Assembly: GCA_964636885.1 (NCBI GenBank)
Contig: CAZWVA010000045.1
Location: 1 to 22,936, forward strand
DNA: 22,936 bases
Direction of reading: 5' to 3'
DNA from: CAZWVA01 sp964636885
GTDB lineage: Bacteria > Desulfobacterota_D > UBA1144 > Nemesobacterales > CSP1-2
The notes under the pieces were generated by a model. It did no database searches. It was not told the DNA's origin and was given only the letters and a program-made list of their open reading frames with translations. The translations under genes and the position numbers were made by a program. Positions 7,811-15,052 of the stretch are shown in pieces; the first letter of the stretch is position 1, and every line of letters starts with the position of its first letter.

Positions 7811-8361
7811 AGGGACCCTATCCGATTCTAAAGAGACTATACGAGAAGCCAGAAGCCGATATGGAGAAGACGCTGAGGGGTATGGGTGTCCAGTGGATAG
7901 AGGTAGTCAACCCTTACGATTTGGAAGAATCGCTTGAGACGATAAGAAAGGCGTATAAATCGAACCTTAAGGGATTAAAAGTCATAATCTCCGATGCCGA
8001 ATGCGCGCTTGAGGCCGGAAGAAAGATAAGAGGGATAAGGTCTAACGTCTTGAATTCAAATGGGAGGTGGGTTGAGAAGAAGCTCGGTGTGGATGAGGAT
8101 GTATGTACGGGGGATCATTCCTGTATATCTTATAACGGCTGTCCCTCGCTTACCGTGAGGAACAATCCGAACCCACTAAAAGACGATAAGATCGTCTGGA
8201 TTGATTACTCGTGCATAGGTTGCGGGCTTTGTAGTGAGATCGCCCACGTTGCGAAGCTATGTCCGTCCTTCTATCAGGTAGAGAGGATTGTCAACCCGTC
8301 TATATACGAGAGGCTCATGTTTAAGATAAGAACCTTTGTTATAGAAAGGCTGGCTGGCTGA
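7807..8361 (+). CDS. Split IorA, C-terminal part with ferredoxin-like domain
   Basis: This 184-residue protein is the remainder of IorA. MGVQWIEVVNPYDLEES (26-42) and LKVIISDAECALE (57-69) are the end of the alpha subunit's TPP domain. A cysteine-rich tail has CTGDHSCISYNGCP (C100, C106, C112) and CIGCGLC followed by AKLCP (C136, C139, C142, C152). The second motif is a regular 4Fe-4S pattern; the first has three cysteines at wide spacing, which I recall as normal for long IorA proteins. The ATG overlaps the TGA of the preceding cistron (ATGA, 7807-7810), so the two halves are translationally coupled, and iorB starts 2 bases after the TGA. The split falls in a polar linker rather than in a domain core, so a working two-chain subunit is plausible. 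Confidence 0.85.
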   Translation: MKGPYPILKRLYEKPEADMEKTLRGMGVQWIEVVNPYDLEESLETIRKAYKSNLKGLKVIISDAECALEAGRKIRGIRSNVLNSNGRWVEKKLGVDEDVCTGDHSCISYNGCPSLTVRNNPNPLKDDKIVWIDYSCIGCGLCSEIAHVAKLCPSFYQVERIVNPSIYERLMFKIRTFVIERLAG

Positions 8362-8362
8362 G

Positions 8363-9769
8363 ATGAAGATACTCATACCATCTGTAGGCGGTTTGGGGGT
8401 CGGGGTTTTTGTAGAGTGGCTATCGGCTGCGGCCATATTCCAGGGGCTGCAACCAAACGTTTTGAATCTCCCCGGTGTAAGCCAGCGTGCAGGACGGACC
8501 CTCTCTTATCTGGAAATCGGTAACGGCACCATGCCGTTTTCTCCATTTCCAGAGAGAGGAAGAATCGATCTTATAATCTCTCAGGAGTTTCTGGAACTCA
8601 TCCGGATACTAAAAGAAGGATACGGGGGAAAGAACTGTAGGGTTCTTGGAACGACATACAGGTACTATACGACATACGAAAAGCTCTCCCTAAAACGGGA
8701 CGTTTATACTTACGACAACCTCCGCAATGTCATAGAGGATAACTCCGAGGATCACATAGTGGTGGATATCTACGAAATGGGTATCCCAGATTTCACTAAC
8801 GCCCATCTCCTTGGCCTCTTATGCGCCTCCGGCTACCTGCCTATTATTAGAAGGGAGAGCTATGAGAAGGCGATAGGAACTGTGGGAATAGACCCCGAGA
8901 GGAACCTGAGGGATTTTGCCTCCGGATATGAACTCTTGGAGAAGGTAAAAGAACGTAGTGGATCGATCAATCAAACCACTACACGGGTTAATCGCTTCCT
9001 TCCCGATGGTTACATTAGAGAATCGATAGAAAAGCTTGGGTCTATCTATGGCAAGGACGTAAGGGATGTTCTAGCCGAAGCGGTAAGGCAGATCATAGGA
9101 TATCAGGATATAGGATATGCAGAGCTTTTCGTATGTAGAGTGGATGAACTCCATGCATACATTTTAAAATCAAACGTAGAAACGAAATTAACTAGCGAAG
9201 TAATAAAGGAATTTGCCAAGACCCTGGCGGTAAGAATGATGTATGAGGATGTTATAAGGGTCGCCGAGAAGAAGGTGAGTAAGGAAAGGTTCGAACGAAT
9301 AAAAAGGCTCTATAAGATCCGAGATACCGACGTCTTCTGGATTAAGGATTTCTTCAGGCCAGAGCTCGATGAGCTTTATGGCATCCTTCCATATTCTTTG
9401 GGGAAGTCCTTAGACAGAATCCTTTCAAAGTACAAAATCTCCTGGAAAACGGAGATCTCCACCAATCATATCTCTGGATTCTTGCTCCTTAAGGGAATGT
9501 CAAAGCTGAGATTCTTGAGAAGACATTCCTTTAGATATAAAAGAGAGAATGCCTTAATCGAGAAATACATCGAGCATGTAAAACGCTGTTTAACTCACGG
9601 TTTGGAATCCGCATATCTCGCAGCAAAGGGTGGGGCAATCGTTAGGGGTTATGGAGACGTACGTAAGGAAACGATAAGAAAGTGGGAGGAGTTTTCAACT
9701 CTAACGAACCCTAGGCTTATGTCCTCGTTTTTCGACCACTTTTTCTCCGAGAAGAGGTTCGAGGGTTAA
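8363..9769 (+). CDS. iorB: Indolepyruvate ferredoxin oxidoreductase beta subunit, long form
   Basis: IorB is the small catalytic partner of IorA. The 468 residues begin with a POR/gamma-type domain: PSVGGLGVGVFVEWL (6-20) is its glycine-rich loop, and LPGVSQRAGRTLSYLEIG (36-53) is the typical IorB segment. The core domain ends around 190. The remaining ~270 residues are mostly helical and charged, with no cysteine cluster, and correspond to the extra C-terminal domain of the ~500-residue proteobacterial IorB; the archaeal-type IorB is only ~200 residues. I do not know a function for this extension. A single base separates it from the preceding stop, so the three cistrons form one operon. A broken amino acid dehydrogenase follows. 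Confidence 0.83.
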   Translation: MKILIPSVGGLGVGVFVEWLSAAAIFQGLQPNVLNLPGVSQRAGRTLSYLEIGNGTMPFSPFPERGRIDLIISQEFLELIRILKEGYGGKNCRVLGTTYRYYTTYEKLSLKRDVYTYDNLRNVIEDNSEDHIVVDIYEMGIPDFTNAHLLGLLCASGYLPIIRRESYEKAIGTVGIDPERNLRDFASGYELLEKVKERSGSINQTTTRVNRFLPDGYIRESIEKLGSIYGKDVRDVLAEAVRQIIGYQDIGYAELFVCRVDELHAYILKSNVETKLTSEVIKEFAKTLAVRMMYEDVIRVAEKKVSKERFERIKRLYKIRDTDVFWIKDFFRPELDELYGILPYSLGKSLDRILSKYKISWKTEISTNHISGFLLLKGMSKLRFLRRHSFRYKRENALIEKYIEHVKRCLTHGLESAYLAAKGGAIVRGYGDVRKETIRKWEEFSTLTNPRLMSSFFDHFFSEKRFEG

Positions 9770-9867
9770 CCATTGAGATATAAGGATAATTATTCCCTAG
9801 TAATTGGTTTTTAGTGTTTAGGGATTCAAACTAACACCGATTCTTTCAATGATAAGGGGTGATTGTC

Positions 9868-10815
9868 ATGGAATACATTCGTGAGTTTTTTCCCAGTGGT
9901 TATACTCTCCACATATGCATGGAGAGATATGGCAAAGTATGCGTAGGAGGTACCAGGGTACGCAAGTATCGATCTTCCGATGAGGCCTTCTTTGACTGCA
10001 AGCGTTTGTGTGAGGCTATGACCTATAAATGCGCTTGGGCAAAACTGCTCTAGTATGAGGCAAAAACCGTTATTGATGCTGATTCTTCCGATTTGACGGA
10101 AGACGATTGGAATGCCTATGCGAAGGTTTTAAATAGACTAGAAGGGACCTTCCTCACGGCTACCGATATTAGAACATCCATTAAAGATATGGAATATCTA
10201 AAGACTATGACCCCTTACGTATCTACTATAGATACGGCGGATGCTACTGCTTATGTCATCGTCAGTTGTATAAATACCGTAGCCGGGTCTATGAATATCC
10301 GGGTAGATTCTATACTCATACAGGGAATAGGAAAGGTTGGAAGCCTTGTTGCAGGAATGCTTTATAAGCTCAGGCCCTCTTGTGTATTTGTATGTGATAT
10401 AGATGAGAGTCGCCCGGAATACTTAAAAAACTCGACCCAAGGTGTTTCGTGTGATTTCTCCCGATGATATGGATATGAAAGTCGATTACTTCGTACCTTG
10501 CTCTTCTGGACCCGCTGTTACAAGGAATAACGCTTCTTATATAAAAGCCTCTGTGATATGTGGGGCCGCTAATAATCAACTAGAAAGCGACGACCTAGCC
10601 GAACTGCTCCATGGAAGGGGTATTATATACGTACCGGATTTATAGCTAATTCCGGTGGATTGCTCAAAGTCGCTACGAGTTCTGGAATCGTCTCCTCCGA
10701 TTCCCTTGATTCTCCACCCAGGAAACTCGAAGCACTTCTTCTTAAATCCAAATCGTTTGATAGGTCTCTTTTGTTCCTGGCAAAGGATCAATGCCGAAAG
10801 AGGATTTATGCTTGA
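9868..10815 (+). pseudogene. Broken Leu/Phe/Val-type amino acid dehydrogenase
   Basis: The region encodes nearly a whole dehydrogenase of this family, which deaminates hydrophobic amino acids to 2-oxo acids with NAD. From ATG 9868 (AAGGGG at 9854-9859) I read GGTRVRKYRSSDEAFFDCKR and MTYKCAW, which match the N-terminal domain. A TAG at 10051-10053 breaks the frame, which then continues in phase with YEAKTVIDAD, the place of the usual LGGGKTVI. TDIRTSIKDMEYL and the NAD-loop segment LIQGIGKVGSLVAG (near 10318-10359) follow. Near an A6 run (10425-10430) the frame shifts by one base to VDYFVPCSSG, ICGAANNQLESDDLAELLHG and GIIYVPD. At about 10637 it shifts back to IANSGGLLKVA and ends at TGA 10815. 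One stop, two frameshifts and the changed GGGK loop argue for true decay. The exact substrate cannot be told. Confidence 0.85.
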
Positions 10816-10841
10816 TATGCTCTGACAGAAAACGGTATCGT

Positions 10842-10859
10842 AGAACTCAGTCCAGTTCT
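10842..10859. promoter_or_regulatory. Inverted repeat over the -35 region of the thiolase promoter (candidate operator)
   Basis: AGAACT (10842-10847) and AGTTCT (10854-10859) are a perfect 6-base inverted repeat with 6 bases between. It covers the place where the -35 box would be for the TATAAT at 10874. A dimeric regulator is a reasonable guess; none is encoded nearby. Confidence 0.4.
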
Positions 10860-10873
10860 CTAGGAATTATGGG

Positions 10874-10879
10874 TATAAT
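10874..10879 (+). promoter_or_regulatory. Candidate -10 box for the thiolase-DUF35 operon
   Basis: A perfect TATAAT lies 27 bases before the GTG start. No good -35 box is at the normal distance (TCCAGT or TTCTCT only), so activation by a protein bound at the inverted repeat just upstream may be needed. Confidence 0.45.
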
Positions 10880-10906
10880 AGATACCGAGGTGTAAGGGAG
10901 GAAACC

Positions 10907-12073
10907 GTGAAAAAGGTATCCGTAATCGGAGTAGGGAAAACCAGATACGGGGTTTTTAAGGAAAAGACCCTGTTGGATCTCGCTGTAGAGGCCGGGAAAA
11001 AGGCTATGAATGATGCGGGAATCATTCCGGATGAGGTAGACGCCTTTTACCTTGGAAACTACGGCGGAAGCGATTTTGTGAACCAAAACCATCTTGCCCC
11101 TTATGTCGGAGCGGCCTTGGGTTTAAGACGAGGTGTCCCCTGCACCCATATAGAGAACGCCTGTGCCTCCGGAGGCTCTGCGGTGAGAGAGGGGATACTT
11201 GCCATAGCCTCTGGTATGGCAAATAGGGTTCTGGTTGTCGGGGTAGAGAAGATGAATACGGTTCCCACACCAAAGGTAACGGAGTTTCTTGCCAAGGCCG
11301 GGGACTGGGAGAGGGAGGTGAAGGTCGGGTACACGTTTCCAAGCGCCTTTGCGATGATGGCCAGGCGTCACATGTATCAATACGGAACGAGAAGAGAGCA
11401 CCTTGCTGCGGTGGCCGTAAAGAATCATAGCAATGGTCTCAAGAATCCAGATGCCCACATGCAGAAGGCCGTAACTATGGATCAGGTCTTGGGAGACAAG
11501 AGGATTGTTGCCGATCCCCTTTGCCTCTACGACTGCTCTCTTATAACGGACGGCGCATCTGCCGTTGTCCTTGCCGAGAGAGACATAGCAAAGGAGTTCT
11601 CGCGGAAGCCCGTTGATATAATAGGGTTTGGACAGGCAAACGACTCCTTTGCGCTCTATGAGAAGAACGACATAACGAGATTTGAAGCAACCGTAGAGGC
11701 CGCAAGGATGGCCTTTAAGATGGCAGGCATAGAGCCTCGGGACGTGGATGTAGTAGAGGTTCACGACTGCTTCACGATCGCCGAGATAATGGCAATCGAG
11801 GACCTGGGTTTTGTTCCAAAGGGTGAGGGGGGGCCCGCAACGCTCGATGGAGTTACATCCCTAAACGGAAAATTCGCCGTAAATCCGAGCGGGGGACTTA
11901 AGGCCAAGGGGCACCCGGTAGGGGCAACCGGGGTAGACCAGATAGTAGAGATCTCTCTTCAGCTCCGGGGAGAAGCAGGGGGAAGGCAGGTAAAAGACGC
12001 AAAGATCGGACTTACACATAACCTCGGAGGATCCGGGGCAACCTGTGTGGTTCACATACTGACAAGGGGTTAA
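10907..12073 (+). CDS. Thiolase-family acyl-CoA acyltransferase (SCP2/archaeal-type thiolase)
   Basis: It is a 388-residue cytosolic thiolase-fold enzyme that cleaves or forms 3-oxoacyl-CoA. The nucleophile is C86 in ENACASGG, H286 in VEVHDCF corresponds to the conserved VHD histidine, and H336 in GGLKAKGHPVGATG (329-342) is the catalytic histidine. HNLGGSGATC (371-380) closes the protein. These motifs are those of the SCP2/archaeal thiolase class rather than of classic FadA or AtoB. The GTG start follows GGGAGG (10896-10901) by 5 bases. The next gene, a DUF35 zinc-ribbon/OB protein, starts 2 bases after the stop; such pairs form one complex in archaeal acetoacetyl-CoA synthesis and in some bacterial ring or side-chain degradation pathways such as BbsAB. 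The substrate is not readable from the sequence. Confidence 0.88.
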   Translation: MKKVSVIGVGKTRYGVFKEKTLLDLAVEAGKKAMNDAGIIPDEVDAFYLGNYGGSDFVNQNHLAPYVGAALGLRRGVPCTHIENACASGGSAVREGILAIASGMANRVLVVGVEKMNTVPTPKVTEFLAKAGDWEREVKVGYTFPSAFAMMARRHMYQYGTRREHLAAVAVKNHSNGLKNPDAHMQKAVTMDQVLGDKRIVADPLCLYDCSLITDGASAVVLAERDIAKEFSRKPVDIIGFGQANDSFALYEKNDITRFEATVEAARMAFKMAGIEPRDVDVVEVHDCFTIAEIMAIEDLGFVPKGEGGPATLDGVTSLNGKFAVNPSGGLKAKGHPVGATGVDQIVEISLQLRGEAGGRQVKDAKIGLTHNLGGSGATCVVHILTRG

Positions 12074-12075
12074 CG

Positions 12076-12396
12076 ATGAAAGTAAGGGTCTTAAGGTGTT
12101 CCTCATGTAAAAAACTACAGGTTCCTCCTGCCTATTTCTGCAGGTCCTGTAGATCGGAGGGTTTGGAGGAGACGGAGATCCCGGGAGAGGGAACCCTCTA
12201 CACCTATTCGACCGTTCATGTCCCACTTGCGAGCCTTGAGAAAGAGGCCCCATACACGGTGGTTATAGTGGAACTCGGGGAGGGATGTAGGGTAACGGGA
12301 CGTTTGGTAAATCCGCTCCCTCAAAGGCTAGCCGTTGGTGCCCAGGTAAAACTCGTAGAGATTAGAGACGGAGTCTGTTTTTTCGATTTTAGGTAG
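12076..12396 (+). CDS. DUF35 OB-fold/zinc-ribbon protein, thiolase partner
   Basis: This 106-residue protein has an N-terminal rubredoxin-like zinc ribbon with C8, C11, C22 and C25 (CSSC and CRSC) and then an OB-fold, visible as GEGTLYTYSTVHV and APYTVVIVELGEGCRVTGRL. Proteins of this family bind to thiolases or HMG-CoA synthase and help place the acyl-CoA substrate. It starts 2 bases after the thiolase stop and is surely co-transcribed with it. Its length and cysteine spacing look normal for the family. Its TAG stop lies inside an inverted repeat shared with the opposite thiE stop. Confidence 0.88.
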   Translation: MKVRVLRCSSCKKLQVPPAYFCRSCRSEGLEETEIPGEGTLYTYSTVHVPLASLEKEAPYTVVIVELGEGCRVTGRLVNPLPQRLAVGAQVKLVEIRDGVCFFDFR

Positions 12397-12409
12397 GGAC
12401 CCCCTACCT
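12391..12409. repeat. Perfect 8-bp inverted repeat carrying the stop codons of two convergent genes
   Basis: AGGTAGGG (12391-12398) and CCCTACCT (12402-12409) pair fully around a 3-base loop (ACC). The TAG of the DUF35 gene is 12394-12396 and the TAG of thiE is the complement of 12404-12406, one in each arm. Neither side has a T-run in the right place for a standard terminator, but the hairpin is the only candidate for ending both transcripts. Confidence 0.6.
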
Positions 12410-13030
12410 CTCAAAGAGACTCGCCAAGTCCTGGGCGACCCTTTCAGGGTCGGCTGATCCAAAGACGCTTGTGATTACGGCTATACCATCTACACCGGTT
12501 TCAAGTATAGAACGGGCGTTTTCCGTGTTTATTCCGCCAATGGCAAATATGGGGATTCCTATCCTTCTCTTTGCCTCCCTTAAGACTTCAAGAGGGGTGG
12601 GAAGCCTATCGGGTTTGGTGGGTGTAAAAAAGGGCGTTCCAAATGCCACATAATCAGCGCCTTCCTTTTCTGCTTCTAGGCCCCTTTCGATCTCCCCATA
12701 ACAAGAGACCCCTATTATGGCCTCTTTGCTGAGGAGCATTCTCGCCCGAAGGATAGGCGGGTCGTCCTTGCCAAGATGAACACCGTCTGCCCCTATCTCC
12801 TTTGCGATCTCAGGCGAGTCGTTGATTATTAGTGGAATTCGATACCTCCTTGTAACCTCAAGAAGCCCCTTTCCCAACCTTATTATCTCCTCCTGGGGGG
12901 TGTCCTTTTCCCTTAACTGGACTACCCTTGCCCCTCCGGCTATCGCTTTTTCTACGGTTTCTATGAACCTGTCCCTTGGGATCAGTTTCTTATCTGTTAT
13001 TACGTAGAGTCCCTTGAGTAAGTGTCTCAC
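12404..13030 (-). CDS. thiE: Thiamine-phosphate synthase
   Basis: ThiE joins HMP pyrophosphate and thiazole phosphate to thiamine phosphate. From GTG 13030 the protein has 208 residues, the usual length. GLYVITD (7-13), VVQLREKD (36-43), IINDSPEIAKEIGADGVHLG (68-87), GVSCYG (107-112), the TPTK phosphate loop (136-139) and FAIGGI (162-167) run in the canonical order of the TIM barrel. A TTG at 13057 would add nine hydrophobic residues (MILLCLIIR) that the family does not have; neither start has a strong ribosome site. The gene is alone on this strand, convergent with the thiolase pair. Its product's end form, TPP, is the cofactor of the Kor and Ior enzymes encoded nearby, which may be coincidence. 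Confidence 0.93.
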   Translation of the reverse strand: MRHLLKGLYVITDKKLIPRDRFIETVEKAIAGGARVVQLREKDTPQEEIIRLGKGLLEVTRRYRIPLIINDSPEIAKEIGADGVHLGKDDPPILRARMLLSKEAIIGVSCYGEIERGLEAEKEGADYVAFGTPFFTPTKPDRLPTPLEVLREAKRRIGIPIFAIGGINTENARSILETGVDGIAVITSVFGSADPERVAQDLASLFER

Positions 13031-13087
13031 TCTGATAATTAAACATAACAAAATCAATGGATTTCCACAAGTTTTTTAATAAACTAC

Positions 13088-13116
13088 TTGAAATATAGAG
13101 AAGAATCATATAAAAT
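13088..13116 (+). promoter_or_regulatory. Candidate sigma70 promoter of the outer-membrane protein gene
   Basis: TTGAAA (13088-13093) is followed after 17 bases by TAAAAT (13111-13116); an overlapping TATAAA at 13109-13114 gives a 15-base spacer. A small hairpin, TAAACC/GGTTTA (13122-13127 and 13136-13141), lies in the leader. Confidence 0.45.
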
Positions 13117-13170
13117 CAGCCTAAACCGAATGGATGGTTTAAAAATCCCAAAGCTTTAAGGAGGCATGGT

Positions 13171-14028
13171 ATGGGAAAGAACAGGATCTCATGTTTAAGA
13201 GCCTTATTGGTTTTATTGGCCTTATTTACGGTTTTGTTTATTCCAGCGAGGGTTAAAGCCGCAGGTCCCACACTCCCCTACTCCTTTTTTCTGGAGCACC
13301 CCTACTCGATCACAGGTGTTAGAGGGAATTTTGAGGTAATAGACCTGGATGATTCCGGAGCCCTATTTATGAATATGTTTAGGGCGGATGTAAACATATA
13401 TCAGAACCTGTTTGGTTTATATGCCAAGTTTCCCTTTGCCGGGGTAACCAGTTTCGGCCCAACGGATGAGGACGATTACGATTTTGGCAACATAGGGATA
13501 GGCGGAAAGGTCACATTGCTCAACACCGATTCGGCGGTTCTTACGGGCGGTTTTGAGGTTATATTACCCAGTACGAGCGATGACTTTGGAGCGGCGGCGG
13601 CACGCGCCTATTTTAGGGACTTTTCCTACTTTGTGAATGATGCCGTAACACTTAAGCCATATGCGGTCCTCGGGTATAGCAGGGGCATATTCGGTTTCCA
13701 GGCTAATTTCGATGCCGATATACTCACAAATGCAGATGACATCGAGAACGACAGTAGTGAACTCATATTAAAATACGGGGCTACGGCAAGCGTAACCCCT
13801 AATTTTTCTCTTCCATTCTCCACCTCTTTCCTAGTAGAACTCCTCGCCGCATCTTCCACCTCTTTTGATGACAACATCACCGGGGTCTACCTTACCCCAG
13901 GAGTTAGATTCGGTGGTCAGGTAATAAGCATTGGAGCGGGTGTTGAGATCCCATTTGGTAGCGATGAGATCACGGATTTTGCCAACGTGGGTTTTCTACT
14001 CGACCTTGTGATAAGATTCGGCAGTTGA
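13171..14028 (+). CDS. Putative outer-membrane beta-barrel protein
   Basis: I do not recognise the exact family. The 285 residues begin with a clear Sec signal peptide: a basic start (MGKNR), a hydrophobic core (LRALLVLLALFTVLFI, 9-24) and a likely cleavage after VKA at 28-30. The mature ~255 residues are rich in Gly, Asp, Phe and Tyr and have alternating patterns such as NIGIGGKVTLL, KPYAVLGYSRG, VYLTPGVRFGGQV and VGFLLDLVIRFGS, as in 10- to 12-strand barrels. There is no cysteine after the signal peptide, so it is not a lipoprotein. TAAGGAGG (13157-13164) is a full match to the anti-Shine-Dalgarno sequence 6 bases before the ATG, and a strong terminator follows, so it is probably a well-expressed single gene. 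Porin, adhesin or channel roles are all possible. Confidence 0.75.
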   Translation: MGKNRISCLRALLVLLALFTVLFIPARVKAAGPTLPYSFFLEHPYSITGVRGNFEVIDLDDSGALFMNMFRADVNIYQNLFGLYAKFPFAGVTSFGPTDEDDYDFGNIGIGGKVTLLNTDSAVLTGGFEVILPSTSDDFGAAAARAYFRDFSYFVNDAVTLKPYAVLGYSRGIFGFQANFDADILTNADDIENDSSELILKYGATASVTPNFSLPFSTSFLVELLAASSTSFDDNITGVYLTPGVRFGGQVISIGAGVEIPFGSDEITDFANVGFLLDLVIRFGS

Positions 14029-14054
14029 TCCTCTATGCCTTGATTCCGACCCGT

Positions 14055-14106
14055 AAAATGGGTTAGGGCGTGGAAACACACGCTCTAGCCCATTTTTATT
14101 TTTTTC
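14055..14106 (+). terminator. Rho-independent terminator after the outer-membrane protein gene
   Basis: An 18-bp stem with two G-T pairs (arms 14055-14072 and 14079-14096) and a GAAACA loop is followed by a T-rich run to 14106. It is the clearest terminator in the window, and it ends only about 20 bases before the next gene's start. Confidence 0.92.
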
Positions 14107-14125
14107 TTAGGTATCCTTATCTGTG

Positions 14126-15043
14126 ATGCCGGGTGAGCCTATAGTAGTCGCAAGGGATCTATCTAAAAACTACGGCCCGATTCGTGCCGTAGACGGGGTT
14201 TCTTTCGAGGTCATTCGGGGTGAATGTTACGGTTTTCTCGGACCAAACGGGGCGGGAAAGACAACCGTCGTTCGGATGATCTACTGCCGCACACTTCCCA
14301 CATCAGGGACTCTATACGTTTTTGGCCTAGATGTAAGGAAGAACGCCAGAGACATAAAGGCGATGATCGGCGTGGCTCCACAGGAAGATAACCTAGACCC
14401 GGATCTCAACGTGATCGAGAACCTAATCGTTTACTCTCGCTACTATGATATTCCGAGGAAGAAGGCGGAGGAAAGGGGAAGGGAGCTTCTCCGCTTTTTA
14501 AGCATAGACGAGAGGAGAAAGGAGGAGGTAACCAAACTATCGGGTGGTATGCAGAGGCGTCTTGTGATCGCAAGGGCGCTTATCAATAACCCCAAACTCC
14601 TCATGCTCGACGAGCCCACAACGGGACTCGACCCTCAGGCAAGGCACCTCATATGGCAGAGGCTTCGGGAGCTAAAGGCAAAGGGAGTTACCATGATCCT
14701 TACCACCCACTATATGGAAGAGGCGGAGAAGCTATGCGATAGGGTGGCGGTCATGGATTCGGGAAAGATCCTAGTGGAGGGCTCTCCCCAGGAGCTTATA
14801 GAGAGGCATGCGGGGGAAGACGTCTTTGAGATAAGGCACGCTGAAGATGGCGGACTACTAAAGACGCTAGAGGGACTCGAATTCAGCTTTGAAAAGGCCG
14901 GGGACACGATCTATATCTTCTCGAAAAACGGAGCCGAGATAGGGAAAAGGCTTATTCCCATAAGGGAGGCCGAGGTCTTGCACCGCCGTGCAAACCTTGA
15001 GGACGTTTTCCTACGTCTAACGGGAAAGGAATTAAGGGACTGA
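14126..15043 (+). CDS. ABC transporter ATP-binding protein, DrrA/NodI-like, without adjacent permease
   Basis: This is the ATPase half of an ABC-2-type exporter, 305 residues from ATG 14126 (a GTG at 14123 is also in frame). It has Walker A GPNGAGKTT (39-47), the Q-loop glutamine at 86, signature LSGGMQRR (138-145), Walker B LLMLDEP (158-164), the D-loop, and the switch histidine H195 in TTHYMEEAE. A ~80-residue C-terminal domain, as in DrrA, ends with ANLEDVFLRLTG. All catalytic residues are intact. Members of this class are normally followed by a membrane permease gene; neither neighbour encodes one. The ribosome site is weak (AGG near 14109-14111) and the start lies directly behind a strong terminator, so expression may depend on read-through or on a promoter inside the terminator region. 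Confidence 0.88.
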   Translation: MPGEPIVVARDLSKNYGPIRAVDGVSFEVIRGECYGFLGPNGAGKTTVVRMIYCRTLPTSGTLYVFGLDVRKNARDIKAMIGVAPQEDNLDPDLNVIENLIVYSRYYDIPRKKAEERGRELLRFLSIDERRKEEVTKLSGGMQRRLVIARALINNPKLLMLDEPTTGLDPQARHLIWQRLRELKAKGVTMILTTHYMEEAEKLCDRVAVMDSGKILVEGSPQELIERHAGEDVFEIRHAEDGGLLKTLEGLEFSFEKAGDTIYIFSKNGAEIGKRLIPIREAEVLHRRANLEDVFLRLTGKELRD

Positions 15044-15052
15044 GTCATTTTA

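Noticed and set aside
10051..10053. In-frame TAG in the dehydrogenase could be a recoded amber codon (pyrrolysine or suppression).
   Set aside because: The same gene has two further frameshifts and an altered GGGK loop, and intact genes here also end in TAG (the DUF35 gene and thiE), so decay explains it better.
11123..11764. A 213-codon open frame on the minus strand inside the thiolase gene.
   Set aside because: It is antisense to a clearly conserved protein, has no recognisable motif and no ribosome site; it follows from the codon use of the thiolase gene.
10907..12396. Assigning the thiolase-DUF35 pair as BbsAB of toluene degradation.
   Set aside because: No benzylsuccinate or other bbs genes are present; the pair type alone is not specific.
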